Assembly: GCA_964495595.1 (NCBI GenBank)
Contig: CAZBWH010000043.1
Span: forward strand, 1 to 26,537
Source of the DNA: CALMFQ01 sp964495595
GTDB taxonomy: Bacteria; Pseudomonadota; Gammaproteobacteria; Burkholderiales; SCOH01
DNA length: 26,537 nucleotides
Direction: 5' to 3'
The notes under the pieces were generated by a model, which ran no database searches, was not told the origin of the DNA, and saw nothing but the letters and a program-made list of their open reading frames with translations. Positions 15,116 through 24,083 of this stretch are shown here, one piece after another (position 1 is the stretch's first letter; each line of letters begins with the position of its first letter). Both the position numbers and the translations under genes were made by a program.

Positions 15116-15997
15116 GTGCGCACATTTATATCCTTATTACTTATTTGCTTCGTTCGAATTGCGTTTGCAGGCAGTCCTGTACCCATCGTCATTTACCCAG
15201 GGGATGAATTCAGGTTTGCTGAATACCTGGAAACATTGCGTACAGCGCTTGATAAAACCATCGCTAGCCATGGCCCATATGTATTGAAACCGGCATCGGT
15301 ATCCATGAATGAAGACCGTTATCTGGCCGAAGCCAGGAGCGGAAAGTTAGTCAATGTAGTCTGGAGCGCAGCGACGCGAGACAATGAACGCAACTTGCTA
15401 CCCGTGAGGATACCGCTGGGGAAGGGCATTCTTGGGTATCGCATCGCGCTGATCCACAAAGACAATCAACACATGCTTGGCCAGATAAAATCACTGGATG
15501 ATCTCAGGAAATATAGCTTCGGCCTTGGCAGGGGGTGGGGCGACGTCCCCATTTACCAAAAAGCCGGCATTCCGATTGTCACAGCAAACTACGAAAGCCT
15601 GTTCAAGATGCTTGCCAGTAAGCGATTCCATATTTTCTCACGTGGCATCAACGAGGTATTTCTGGAGTACGATGAATTTAACGCAGAATTGCCTGCCATC
15701 GCAATTGAGCAGAACCTGCTATTGCATTATCCATACCCATTCTACTTTTTTGTCAGCCCAAGCGAGCCATTGCTTGCCGCCAGGATCGAAAAGGGGCTGC
15801 GGTTTATGCTCAAGGATGGGTCATTTGATCGAATATTTGAAAAATACAACGGGCATGCGATTAAGCTTGCCAGGCTGGCGCAGCGGCAAATTATTGAAAT
15901 CCCGAACCCGGAGCTGCCTGAAGCAACCCCGCTCAACGACCCTGAGCTATGGTTCCGCCCGAATTCCAGGCCCTTAGCAGGTACGGATCTGCATTGA
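15116..15997 (+). CDS. Orphan extracytoplasmic solute-binding protein (SBP family 3-like)
   Basis: This protein of 293 residues has a clear signal peptide: RTFISLLLICFVRIAFA, with cleavage likely after AFA before GSPVP. The GTG at 15116 is chosen because GAAAGGG (15104-15110) precedes it and the signal peptide then begins properly. The frame upstream to 15065 would put a polar tail before it. The fold suggests a periplasmic amino-acid-type binding protein: VPIVIYPGDE at the N-terminus, IKSLDDLRKYSFGLGRGWGD, IFSRGINEVFLEYDE and the family-typical end KGLRFMLKDGSFDRIFEKYNG. No transporter genes adjoin it, so it may act in signalling. Codon use is more AT-rich than that of its neighbours, hinting at transfer. 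The 3' end lies in a long inverted repeat. Confidence 0.75.
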   Translation: MRTFISLLLICFVRIAFAGSPVPIVIYPGDEFRFAEYLETLRTALDKTIASHGPYVLKPASVSMNEDRYLAEARSGKLVNVVWSAATRDNERNLLPVRIPLGKGILGYRIALIHKDNQHMLGQIKSLDDLRKYSFGLGRGWGDVPIYQKAGIPIVTANYESLFKMLASKRFHIFSRGINEVFLEYDEFNAELPAIAIEQNLLLHYPYPFYFFVSPSEPLLAARIEKGLRFMLKDGSFDRIFEKYNGHAIKLARLAQRQIIEIPNPELPEATPLNDPELWFRPNSRPLAGTDLH

Positions 15998-16007
15998 ATT
16001 CGGGCGG
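15955..16007. repeat. Long inverted repeat at the end of the solute-binding gene
   Basis: CCGCCCGAATTC (15955-15966) and GAATTCGGGCGG (15996-16007) are perfect 12-bp complements separated by 29 bases, with further imperfect pairing outside (GTTC against GAAC). The right arm begins inside the stop codon. No T-run follows. It lies between convergent genes (stops at 15997 and 16065), where it could block read-through in both directions. Confidence 0.7.
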
Positions 16008-16064
16008 TGAACTGGCGCCGCAAGGCCGACCAACGGCGACGCCCCGGTTCGCCTTGATGGCAGC

Positions 16065-17651
16065 TTACAGCTCGCTCAGATCAATCCAGTCGGATGGATC
16101 TTTCGCCACCACATCCAGAAAAGCTTTCACCACATACGGGTCGAACTGGCTACCGGCGCGGTCCCGGATGAAAGTCAGCGCCTCATTGATCGGCCAGGGT
16201 TGCTTGTAGGGGCGGCGGTGCACCAGGGCATCGAACACATCGACCACGGCGACGATCTTGGCAGCCAGCGGGATCTGGTTGGCACGCAAACCACTGGGGT
16301 AGCCCGATCCATCAAAACACTCATGATGGCCGCCCGCAATCTGGGCGCCAAAGCTCAGATAGCTGTCACCGTCGACCATTTTTGCTGCGCGCGCCAGAAC
16401 TGCCTGCCCTTGGGCTGCATGCTTTTGCATGATGCGGCGCTCCTCGTCATCATGCCTGCCCGGCTTGAGCAGAATGTGATCTGGCGTAGCGACCTTGCCG
16501 ACATCGTGCAGGATGGCGGCAGTGCCCACCATCGACAAAAAAGAATCAGTCAGTTCGTCTGCAAAGTGGCCGCTGGCGCGCAAGCGATGCGCCACCGCTT
16601 CGGTCAGGCGCTGCACTCGCAAGATATGATTGCCGGTGGTTTCATCGCGGTGTTCCGCCAGATCGGCCAACGCCACGACCGTGGCCTCGTGGGAAGCTTT
16701 CAGCTGCTGGTAGAGATACAGATTGTCCAGCGCTGCGGCAATCCGGTTGCAGAATACGTCGAGCAGGTCTTTCTGATACTCGGCCAGTGGCCATGGGGGT
16801 GAAAACAGGATCACGAATTCGTGCTTTTTCTGCGCGGGGATATACAACACGTCGTAAGGGTGGTCGAAAAAGCTGTGCTGGCTATCAAACGCCCGCTGCA
16901 TCAGCGGCGCCAGTGCGTGACTGTCGGTCATCCGCCCGTCGGCGATCAACCCGGCGTACTGGCCGGTACCGGCGATCAGGTGGCGCTGCAGACGGTTGTC
17001 GCGGTCACGTTGCTGGGCGCACAACACGCCGTCGGCGCCGACATTGAGGATGGCACTGATCTGCGCCAGCACGCCGGAGGCAAAATCCTGCAAGGAATGA
17101 TACTGGTACAGATTGGCCGCGCCTTCGAGTATCTTGCCCAGCCCCTGGCGCGACATTTCGATGGTCAGCAGGCTTTCGTAGGTGCGCAATGAGGCAATCA
17201 CGGTGGTGAACAGCTTTTGCGTCGTCAGCTCGGTTTTGGCCTTGTAATCGTTGATATCGTAATCGACGATCACTTTCTGCTCTGGCGCCTGCCCTGGCTG
17301 GCCGGTGCGCAACACGATCCGCACCAGCGCGTTGTCCAGTTCGTTGCGAATACGCTGCACCAGTTGCAGGCCGGCATCGTCGGTTTCCATCACGACGTCC
17401 AGCAGCACGATGGCGGTGTCCGGATGCTGCTGCAGCAACTCGAACCCGCTGGCGGCTGAATACGCCGACAACATCTGCAGCCCGCGGCCGCGGAACATGA
17501 CGTTGCGCAAAGCCATCTGCGTCACCGAATGCACATCCTGCTCATCGTCGATGATCAACACCTTCCACGGCCGGTCCAGGCTTTCTCCCAACACTGCTGG
17601 CTGAGCGGTATCGTCAATCAGCCAATCTTCTCCCTGTACTGCATCATTCAT
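16065..17651 (-). CDS. Response regulator with DUF3369 and HD-GYP domain (c-di-GMP phosphodiesterase)
   Basis: This protein of 528 residues begins with a receiver domain (about 28-155) with acidic Asp35/Asp36 and phospho-acceptor Asp85 (VLLDVVM). A middle DUF3369 region (about 180-320) follows, GAF-like in length. The HD-GYP domain (about 335-515) has His382-Asp383 (HDVGK), His442-His443 and the GYP motif at 450-452 (DGSGYPSGL). HD-GYP proteins hydrolyse cyclic-di-GMP, here presumably on phosphorylation. The ATG at 17651 is chosen because it has a GGAGG-type site and overlaps the kinase stop as ATGAATGA, giving translational coupling. The longer frame to 17735 lies wholly inside the kinase gene. 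Partner: the histidine kinase immediately upstream. Outputs such as motility or biofilm are inference. Confidence 0.93.
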   Translation of the reverse strand: MNDAVQGEDWLIDDTAQPAVLGESLDRPWKVLIIDDEQDVHSVTQMALRNVMFRGRGLQMLSAYSAASGFELLQQHPDTAIVLLDVVMETDDAGLQLVQRIRNELDNALVRIVLRTGQPGQAPEQKVIVDYDINDYKAKTELTTQKLFTTVIASLRTYESLLTIEMSRQGLGKILEGAANLYQYHSLQDFASGVLAQISAILNVGADGVLCAQQRDRDNRLQRHLIAGTGQYAGLIADGRMTDSHALAPLMQRAFDSQHSFFDHPYDVLYIPAQKKHEFVILFSPPWPLAEYQKDLLDVFCNRIAAALDNLYLYQQLKASHEATVVALADLAEHRDETTGNHILRVQRLTEAVAHRLRASGHFADELTDSFLSMVGTAAILHDVGKVATPDHILLKPGRHDDEERRIMQKHAAQGQAVLARAAKMVDGDSYLSFGAQIAGGHHECFDGSGYPSGLRANQIPLAAKIVAVVDVFDALVHRRPYKQPWPINEALTFIRDRAGSQFDPYVVKAFLDVVAKDPSDWIDLSEL

Positions 17652-19218
17652 GCTTTGCCTCCTCGCCGCTGGCAGCCGGTGCAACCACCGGTAACCGGAT
17701 CGTGAAACAGGTGCCCGAACCAGGCTGACTGGCAACCTGGATATCGCCGCCCAGCCGTTGGGTCACGATGTTGTAAACAATATGCAGCCCCAGACCAGTG
17801 CCGCCGTGGCCACGTTTGGTAGTAAAGAATGGATCAAAAATCTGCGGCAGGTGCTCGGGGCTGATCCCCTTGCCATTGTCGCAACACTCGATCCAGACCC
17901 GGTCGCCGTCGCGCGCTGCCTTGATGGTGATGGTGCCACTGTCATCGGCATCAAAGGCATGGATCAGCGAGTTCATCAGCAGATTGGTCAACACCTGTGC
18001 CAGGCTGCCGGGAAAGGTGTCCATGGCGATATTGGCCGCGCACTCGAGCTGCACTGTAATCGCAGTTTTCTTGAACCGTGGCCGCAGGCTGGCCAGCACC
18101 TCGCCGATGTATTGCTGCAGGTCGAACACCCGACGCGAATCGCTGGTTTCGTCCACCGCCACCTGCTTGAAGCCCTGCACCAGATTGGCTGCGCGCTCCA
18201 GATTGCTCAATACCAGTTGCGAGCTCTCCAGCGCGGTGGCAATGAACTGGGTCACGGCGGACTTGCGGATCTGGCCGGCAGCCAGTTCGGTGTCCAGCTT
18301 GCGGCTCTCTTCCAGCAAGAACGACGCACTGGTTACCGCGATGCCCACCGGAGTATTGATTTCGTGCGCCACACCGGCCACCAGCCCGCCGAGCGAAGCC
18401 ATTTTTTCTGCCTGCACCAGACTGGCCTGTGTGCGTTGCAGTTCCTGAAACGCATAGGTGGATTTGGCATGTTCGCGCCGCAGCTCGGCCTCAGCCTGCT
18501 TGCGGCGCTCGATATCCGAAACCAGCTTGGTTTCAATCCGGTTAAAGGCATGCACCACTGAGCCGAACTCATCCTGGCGCTGGGCTTTCAGCGTAGTGAC
18601 TTCCGCCTCCTCCGCCAGCTGGGTAAATGCCTGAACCAGCTGGCGCAGCGGGCGCAGCACCACCCGGCCGATGGTCAGCGAAAGCAGCACCGACAACAGG
18701 ATGTTCAGCAAGAGGATTTCTGCAACTTTTGCTGACAGCTGGCGCCACAACAGTTCGTCAATGCCGGCCCGCGAAAATCGCACCACCGCATGGCCGATTT
18801 CGCTGTACGGATTGCTGCGGCCCAGACCATGAGTGCGCCAGGTGATCGGCAATCGCAGCGCCAGTTTATCGCCGGCAGCGCCTGCCGCCCCGGCCACGCC
18901 TGGCGAGCGTTTGTCCCGCAGCAGAAAAGGCCTCACCGGATCGTGCCGAAGATAAACCGCAATCGCCAGCACCTCTGGGGCTTTCAGCTCGGCATCAAGC
19001 AATGCTCCAGTCTGAATGTCGTTCAATTCCCACAATGCTGCAGCCAGCCCAAGCTGCAGCCGGCCGGACACCTCCCGCTGCTGGGCGATAAAGCGCGACT
19101 CAAGCTCGGATTGCAGGCTGCGATAAGAATAGATGCCGGACACCGCCAGCACCGCCGTCACCACCAGAATCAGCAGCACATTGAGCCGAAAACCAATACT
19201 GCGAAAATGCATCGGCAC
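17644..19218 (-). CDS. Membrane sensor histidine kinase
   Basis: This 524-residue hybrid-free kinase has a first membrane helix at 13-30 (VLLILVVTAVLAVSG) and a periplasmic sensor region of about 135 residues. A second helix at about 167-186 is followed by a HAMP linker and coiled coil (about 187-270). The HisKA box GVAHEINTP has phospho-acceptor His285. The N box is NLLMNSLIH (412-420), G1 DNGKGIS (447-453), the F box FDPFFTT and G2 GTGLGLHIV (473-481). The GTG at 19218 is preceded by AGGGA seven bases upstream and is preferred to the ATG two codons later. Periplasmic input is unknown. The kinase overlaps and surely pairs with the downstream HD-GYP regulator. Confidence 0.93.
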   Translation of the reverse strand: MPMHFRSIGFRLNVLLILVVTAVLAVSGIYSYRSLQSELESRFIAQQREVSGRLQLGLAAALWELNDIQTGALLDAELKAPEVLAIAVYLRHDPVRPFLLRDKRSPGVAGAAGAAGDKLALRLPITWRTHGLGRSNPYSEIGHAVVRFSRAGIDELLWRQLSAKVAEILLLNILLSVLLSLTIGRVVLRPLRQLVQAFTQLAEEAEVTTLKAQRQDEFGSVVHAFNRIETKLVSDIERRKQAEAELRREHAKSTYAFQELQRTQASLVQAEKMASLGGLVAGVAHEINTPVGIAVTSASFLLEESRKLDTELAAGQIRKSAVTQFIATALESSQLVLSNLERAANLVQGFKQVAVDETSDSRRVFDLQQYIGEVLASLRPRFKKTAITVQLECAANIAMDTFPGSLAQVLTNLLMNSLIHAFDADDSGTITIKAARDGDRVWIECCDNGKGISPEHLPQIFDPFFTTKRGHGGTGLGLHIVYNIVTQRLGGDIQVASQPGSGTCFTIRLPVVAPAASGEEAKHE

Positions 19219-19294
19219 GGTTCATCCCTGTTTATCTGCAGCCAATGGTTCCAATATAGGTGGCCACGATCGAAAAACCATCTGCGGCACAAGG

Positions 19295-19825
19295 TCATGG
19301 CTGGGCGGGTGGGTGGGCCAGATGATCCAGTGCGGTGCGCACATCGCGCTTGTAGTCGATGAAGTCCATGTCCACCACCGGCGCGCCCAGCACAGCGGCC
19401 AGGGCGACCATCTGGCCACGCCGGAAGGCCAGTTGCTGCAACAGCTGGCTCAGCAGGTCGCGGCTCCAGTCGCTGCATGACTGATGATGGCGGGTGTGAT
19501 AAGCGATCTGGGAATCGAAGAACTCATCCGGCAGTTGTTCCAGCCAGTGCTGCAGGCCGCGGATATCCTGTCGCAGCGCCTGGCAGGCGGCACGGAAGTC
19601 GCCAGCCTCGGTGGCAGCCGGCACCGGCTGATTGCAAAGATGCGCCCAACCATGCTGCAGATCGGCGTGCTGGCGCGCCAGCAGTTGCAGCAGGCTGCCC
19701 ACCGCTGGCGCGTCGGCGCGATGCAACGCCGGGTCGGTGAGATGGGCCAGCGCCTCGAACAGCCGGTCGTTGGCCCAGTGCTGATAATCGATTTGATACA
19801 GAAAGTGCTTTTTCCAGCTGAACAT
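19295..19825 (-). CDS. DinB-fold (DUF664-type) protein with altered metal site
   Basis: This four-helix-bundle protein of 176 residues belongs to the DinB/YfiT-like superfamily, often metal-dependent thiol-transferase relatives. Family features include YQHWANDRLFEALAHL at the N-terminus, LLQLLARQHADLQHGWAHL, and RRGQMVALAAVLGAP followed by DMDFIDYKR at the C-terminus. The usual HHRGQ metal-ligand motif reads FRRGQ here, so the last histidine pair is missing and catalysis by that route is doubtful. A perfect AGGAGG precedes the ATG at 19825. The gene sits 30 bases downstream of the TlpA-like gene and 76 bases upstream of the kinase, all on the minus strand. The function is unknown. Confidence 0.8.
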   Translation of the reverse strand: MFSWKKHFLYQIDYQHWANDRLFEALAHLTDPALHRADAPAVGSLLQLLARQHADLQHGWAHLCNQPVPAATEAGDFRAACQALRQDIRGLQHWLEQLPDEFFDSQIAYHTRHHQSCSDWSRDLLSQLLQQLAFRRGQMVALAAVLGAPVVDMDFIDYKRDVRTALDHLAHPPAQP

Positions 19826-19855
19826 GATGACCTCCTGTCCGGCCGGCGGGTTGCT

Positions 19856-20374
19856 TCAGCTCTCCTGTAGTCTGGCTTCGATCAGCTGATGCAACTGCCG
19901 GAAATCGGGCTCGCCCAGATAGCGCTGGACGATGCGCCCCTGTTTGTCGATGACGAAACTGGCCGGGGTGCCGAGGATGCCGCCGAACGCTCTGGCGATA
20001 TCGCCCTGTCGGTCAAGCGCGACGGTAAACGGCAACGGGTTGCTTTGAGCATAGTTCATCACGTACTCGGGCGGATCGTATTCCATGGCCACCGCCACCA
20101 GCTCGAAGCCACGGTGGTGATATTTGCGCCAGGTGTCGGCCATGGCCGGCATTTCGCGGATGCAGCTTGGGCAACTGGTAGCCCAGAAATTCACCAGCAC
20201 CACCCTGCCACGCCACTGGGTCAGGCTGAACGACTGCTGCTGCAAGGTCTGGAACGTAACCTGCGGCGCCGGCTGATGGCGGCCTGCGACATAAACCCCG
20301 GCGCCGATTGCGCCGGCCAGTAAGGCGCCGGCCACTGCCAGCCTGATGCTGTTGTTGCTCACCTCTGCCCCCAT
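19856..20374 (-). CDS. TlpA-family membrane-anchored thioredoxin-like protein
   Basis: This thiol-disulfide oxidoreductase of 172 residues is of the TlpA/ResA type. One N-terminal membrane helix (about 11-29, AVAGALLAGAIGAGVYVAG) anchors a periplasmic thioredoxin fold. It has the active site WATSCPSC (Cys68 and Cys71), the cis-Pro loop GTPASFVID, and the typical helix/strand segment FELVAVAMEYDPPEYVMNYA. Such proteins reduce disulfides in apo-cytochrome c or other envelope proteins. The start is uncertain: ATG at 20374 has only weak signals, and a GTG four codons in (20362) has a G-rich sequence before it. It is divergent from the DUF748 gene and probably co-transcribed with the DinB-like gene 30 bases on. 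Confidence 0.88.
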   Translation of the reverse strand: MGAEVSNNSIRLAVAGALLAGAIGAGVYVAGRHQPAPQVTFQTLQQQSFSLTQWRGRVVLVNFWATSCPSCIREMPAMADTWRKYHHRGFELVAVAMEYDPPEYVMNYAQSNPLPFTVALDRQGDIARAFGGILGTPASFVIDKQGRIVQRYLGEPDFRQLHQLIEARLQES

Positions 20375-20462
20375 CCCGATTCAGATCCAGCGGCCATTAT
20401 ATCGCGGCCGGCCAAGCCACCGGCAACACGGTAAAATGCGCTGAAATACCATCCGAGCCACC

Positions 20463-23400
20463 ATGACCGCCCCTGCCCGTTCCCCCTGGCGCACACGCCT
20501 GACATTCGCCCTGATCGCGCTACTGCTCATTGAACTGCTGCTGTGGGCGACGGCGCCGTTATTGCGCAGCGTGGCCGAACAGCAGCTCGGCGCATTACTG
20601 CAGCGCCAGGTGACCATCGCCCGCCTCAGCCTCAACCCGCTGACCCTGACCCTGCAGGCAGACGGAGTAAAGCTGGCCACCCTCAGTGGCGAGCAGCAAC
20701 TGGCCTTTGCCCGGCTGGAGATCGACGCCAATCTGTGGGGATCGCTGCGCCACCGTGGCTGGGTGATCGACTCGATCAGCCTGGTTGCGCCCGACCTGTA
20801 CCTGGCCCGCACTGGCGCCAACCGATACAACATCTCCGACCTGCTGGACCGGTTTCTCAACCAGCCGGACGACCACAACCCAAGTCGTTTTTCGCTCAAC
20901 AACCTCAGCCTGCACCAGGGACGGATTGTGTTCGACGATCGGCCTGCCAGCCACCGGCAGCAGATCGACCAGTTACAAGTGAGCCTGCCTTTCGTATCCA
21001 ACCTGCCCTATTTTGTTGACGACCCGGTACAACCGGGGCTCTCCGGCCGGCTGAACGGTGCCCGGTTTGCCTCCAGCGCGCAGGCCAGGCCGTTCAGCGC
21101 CACCCGGCAGGCCAGGCTGACGCTGCAGCTGGACGACATCGACCTGAGCCATTTCCTCGCTTACCTGCCGCAGGCGCTGAATGTCCGCCTGCAATCGGCA
21201 CGGCTCGACAGCCGGCTGACACTGGATGTTGCCCAGCAGCCCGCCCAGGCGCCCACACTCGCGCTGGGTGGCACGCTGGTGCTGCGCAATGTCCGGCTGC
21301 AGCAGCCGGATGGCTCGCCGTTGCTTGCCTGGCAGCGCGCCGAACTGCAACTGGGGCGAATCGAGCCGCTGTTGCAGCGTTACTGGCTGGCCAGCCTGCA
21401 GATCGACCAGCCAGAGCTGGTGCTGCAACGCCTTGCCGATGGCCGCCTCAATCTGCAACAGGCGTTTGCCGTGCCGACAGCTACCCCGACACACTCCGCT
21501 CGCCCGCCATCGCCGCTGCAACTTAACCTGACCCGCCTCACCCTGCAGCAGGGCCGGCTGCACTGGCTCGACCGGCGCACCGGCTTCAGCAGCACACTGA
21601 CCCCGATCACGCTGCAGTTGCAGCAGCTTGCGCTGCCAGCCAGCCAGCCGCTGCGCTTCCAGTTGCAATTCGCCAGCGAGCGGCAAGAACAGCTCCGGGC
21701 GGACGGGCAAGTGACGTTCCAGCCGTTGAGCCTGGCCACCCGGCTGCAACTGACCCGACTCGATCTGCCCGGCTACGCGCCGTATTACCGTCCGTATCTC
21801 GCCATCCGCCCGGTCAGCGGCCGGTTTGATGCCGACGTGCGCCTGCATTACGACGCACAGGGACTGCGGCTGCAGCAGGCCGGCGCCACGCTCGACGGTC
21901 TGCAGTTACTGCCACCGCAAGGCAAGCGCCCGTTCCTGGCTTTGCAGCGCCTGCAGCTCTACGGCAGCGAACTCGATCTGGCGCAGCGGCGGCTGCTGCT
22001 GGGCCGTATCGACAGCCAGGGGCTGCAGGTACAAGTGCGCCGCAACCAGCAAGGACAGATCGACCTGCTGCAATGGCTTGGCATCGACCCGGCCACAGCG
22101 CCCGCCACCCCGGCCGGTCCGGCGTGGCGCTGGCAGGTGAACGAGCTGCAACTGAGCAACTACGGGCTCGACTGGTTCGACGAAGCCCCGATCGAAGACG
22201 CCCATCTGGCGCTGGCCGGCCTGCGCCTGCAGGTACGCGGCTTGCGGCCCGACCAGCCGGCGACGGTCGAGCTGGCCAGCCGCATCAACCGGCGCGGCCA
22301 GTTGCGGTTGAGCGGCTCCCTGCAGCCACAGCCGCTACAGGGCCGGCTGAAGGTGGGTGCCAGCCAGATCGAGCTCACACCGCTGCAACCGTATTTCGGC
22401 CACCGGCTGAATATCATGCTGACCAGCGGTCTGCTTGGCGGAAGCGGCCAGCTGCAGTTGGCCACCCAGCCCAAGCTGAGCGCCGAATTCAGCGGCAATC
22501 TGTCGATCGACCGGCTGGCAAGCATCGACAAGCTGAACCAGGCTGATTTTCTCAACTGGCACAGCCTGCGGCTTGACGGCCTGCGGGCCGGCACCGAACG
22601 GCTGCAGATCGACCGGCTGACGCTGGCCCGGTTTTATTCCCGGCTGCTGGTCAACCCGGATGGCCGGCTGAACCTGCTCGACATCGTCGCTGCCGACGAC
22701 CGCCCGGCCGGCATTGCGCCACAACTGAGCGCCCCGGCCACCCCACCGGCCCAGCCTTACCCGGTGCAGTTCGGCAAGGTGCTGCTGTCCGGGGGCAACG
22801 TCGCCTTCAGCGACTATTTCATCCGCCCCAATTACAGCGCCAACATGACTGGCATCGGTGGCAGCATCAGCGGACTGTCGTCCACCGCTGGCACCCGCGC
22901 CAGCATCGATCTGGCCGGCAGTGTGAACCAGAACGCGCAATTCAGTCTGGCCGGGCACCTCAACCCGCTGGCGCAACCGTTGTTCCTCGATATCAAGGCC
23001 GCGATCAAGGGCTTTGAAATGACGCCCACTTCGCCGTATGCCGGCAAATATGCCGGTTACGGCATCGACAAGGGCAAGCTGTCGATGGAAATCAGCTATT
23101 TCGTCGACCAGAACCAGCTCAAGGCGCAGAACCATCTGTTCCTCGACCAACTGACGCTGGGCGACAAGGTCGACAGCCCCGATGCCACCGCCCTGCCGGT
23201 CCGGCTGGCGTTGTCGCTGCTGCAGAATCGCCGGGGTGAAATCGACCTCAACCTGCCCATCGAGGGCAGCCTGGACGACCCGCAATTCAAAATCGGCCGG
23301 GTAATTGTCCAGGTACTGAAAAACCTGCTGGAAAAAGCCGCCACGGCGCCGTTCGCGCTGCTGACGGGCGGCGGCGGGCAGGAACTGTCGTTCATCGACT

Positions 23401-23939
23401 TTCCCGCCGGCAGCAGCACCCTGACCCCGACCGCACACGCACGACTGGAGGCGCTGGCCACCGCCCTGCAAGACCGGCCGGCGCTGAAGCTGGAGATTGC
23501 CGGCCACGCCGACGCCGCCACCGACAGCGCCGGACTGCAACAGCAGTGGCTGCAGCAGAAAGTGCGGGCGTTCAAGGCGCGGCAACAAACGCAGCAAGGG
23601 CGCACGGGCGATGACGCAGCCACGGTCAGTACGCAGGAATACCCGGCGCTGCTGCAGGCGGTTTATCTGGCCGAGGATTTTCCCAAGCCGCGCAACCTGA
23701 TTGGCCAGCCCAAGCCGCTGCCGCTGGCCGACATGGAACACGCGCTGCTGCAACAGATCGTCATCCAGCCAGATGATCTGCAACAACTGGCCACCCAACG
23801 CGCCTTTGCTGCGAAGCAGGCGTTGCTGCAAAGTGGCAAGATCGAGGAAAAACGGCTGTTCATCGTCTTCCGCAAGCCCGCCACCCCGCCCACCGGCGCC
23901 AGCCCGGCCCGCGCCGAGTTTACGCTGGGCGCGCCCTGA
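20463..23939 (+). CDS. DUF748 (AsmA-like) envelope protein with OmpA-like C-terminus
   Basis: This very large protein (1158 residues) has one N-terminal membrane helix (about 14-34, FALIALLLIELLLWATA) and then repeated amphipathic beta segments in the periplasm. DUF748 modules are recognisable: LGALLQRQVTIARLSLNPLTLTL near the start, a second block around 540-830 and the C-terminal YAGYGIDKGKLSMEISYFVD and PVRLALSLLQNRRGEIDLNLPIEGSL. Family relatives (YicH, AsmA, TamB) are thought to bridge the membranes and move or sense lipids. From about 975 (FIDFPAGSSTLTPTA...LEIAGHAD) an OmpA-like peptidoglycan-binding pattern follows. The start is weakly supported by a ribosome site. It is Gln/Leu-rich and GC-rich. 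Confidence 0.85.
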   Translation: MTAPARSPWRTRLTFALIALLLIELLLWATAPLLRSVAEQQLGALLQRQVTIARLSLNPLTLTLQADGVKLATLSGEQQLAFARLEIDANLWGSLRHRGWVIDSISLVAPDLYLARTGANRYNISDLLDRFLNQPDDHNPSRFSLNNLSLHQGRIVFDDRPASHRQQIDQLQVSLPFVSNLPYFVDDPVQPGLSGRLNGARFASSAQARPFSATRQARLTLQLDDIDLSHFLAYLPQALNVRLQSARLDSRLTLDVAQQPAQAPTLALGGTLVLRNVRLQQPDGSPLLAWQRAELQLGRIEPLLQRYWLASLQIDQPELVLQRLADGRLNLQQAFAVPTATPTHSARPPSPLQLNLTRLTLQQGRLHWLDRRTGFSSTLTPITLQLQQLALPASQPLRFQLQFASERQEQLRADGQVTFQPLSLATRLQLTRLDLPGYAPYYRPYLAIRPVSGRFDADVRLHYDAQGLRLQQAGATLDGLQLLPPQGKRPFLALQRLQLYGSELDLAQRRLLLGRIDSQGLQVQVRRNQQGQIDLLQWLGIDPATAPATPAGPAWRWQVNELQLSNYGLDWFDEAPIEDAHLALAGLRLQVRGLRPDQPATVELASRINRRGQLRLSGSLQPQPLQGRLKVGASQIELTPLQPYFGHRLNIMLTSGLLGGSGQLQLATQPKLSAEFSGNLSIDRLASIDKLNQADFLNWHSLRLDGLRAGTERLQIDRLTLARFYSRLLVNPDGRLNLLDIVAADDRPAGIAPQLSAPATPPAQPYPVQFGKVLLSGGNVAFSDYFIRPNYSANMTGIGGSISGLSSTAGTRASIDLAGSVNQNAQFSLAGHLNPLAQPLFLDIKAAIKGFEMTPTSPYAGKYAGYGIDKGKLSMEISYFVDQNQLKAQNHLFLDQLTLGDKVDSPDATALPVRLALSLLQNRRGEIDLNLPIEGSLDDPQFKIGRVIVQVLKNLLEKAATAPFALLTGGGGQELSFIDFPAGSSTLTPTAHARLEALATALQDRPALKLEIAGHADAATDSAGLQQQWLQQKVRAFKARQQTQQGRTGDDAATVSTQEYPALLQAVYLAEDFPKPRNLIGQPKPLPLADMEHALLQQIVIQPDDLQQLATQRAFAAKQALLQSGKIEEKRLFIVFRKPATPPTGASPARAEFTLGAP

Positions 23940-24006
23940 GCCCGGCAGACGACCAGACAGGAATTTGATTTGCCACAAGTATTTGACACTTTTCTCTAGC
24001 AATGGA

Positions 24007-24036
24007 TTGACCCGCCACTGGCCGCACCGTTATCAT
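24007..24036 (+). promoter_or_regulatory. Predicted feoAB promoter
   Basis: TTGACC (24007-24012) and TATCAT (24031-24036) each match the sigma-70 hexamers at five of six positions, with an 18-bp spacer. The -10 lies inside the Fur-site region, as expected for Fur repression. Another TTGACA at 23983 lacks a well-placed -10. Confidence 0.55.
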
Positions 24037-24057
24037 TCGATAACCATTCTCATTAAC
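24029..24057 (+). promoter_or_regulatory. Fur-binding site (iron box) region
   Basis: GATAACCATTCTCATTAAC (24039-24057) matches the 19-bp Fur consensus at 14 positions. It overlaps a second dyad, GTTATC-ATTC-GATAAC (24029-24044), as in tandem Fur sites that bind two dimers. It lies 27 bases before feoA and over the -10. Repression of ferrous uptake when iron is plentiful is the expected outcome. Confidence 0.8.
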
Positions 24058-24083
24058 GTTGCGATTGCACAGGTTCGCCGATC

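Noticed and set aside
22335..24002. Minus-strand 555-residue open frame opposite the DUF748 gene
   Set aside because: GC-rich antisense shadow; composition is Gln/Arg/Gly-rich and there is no motif, while the plus-strand protein is a recognisable family.
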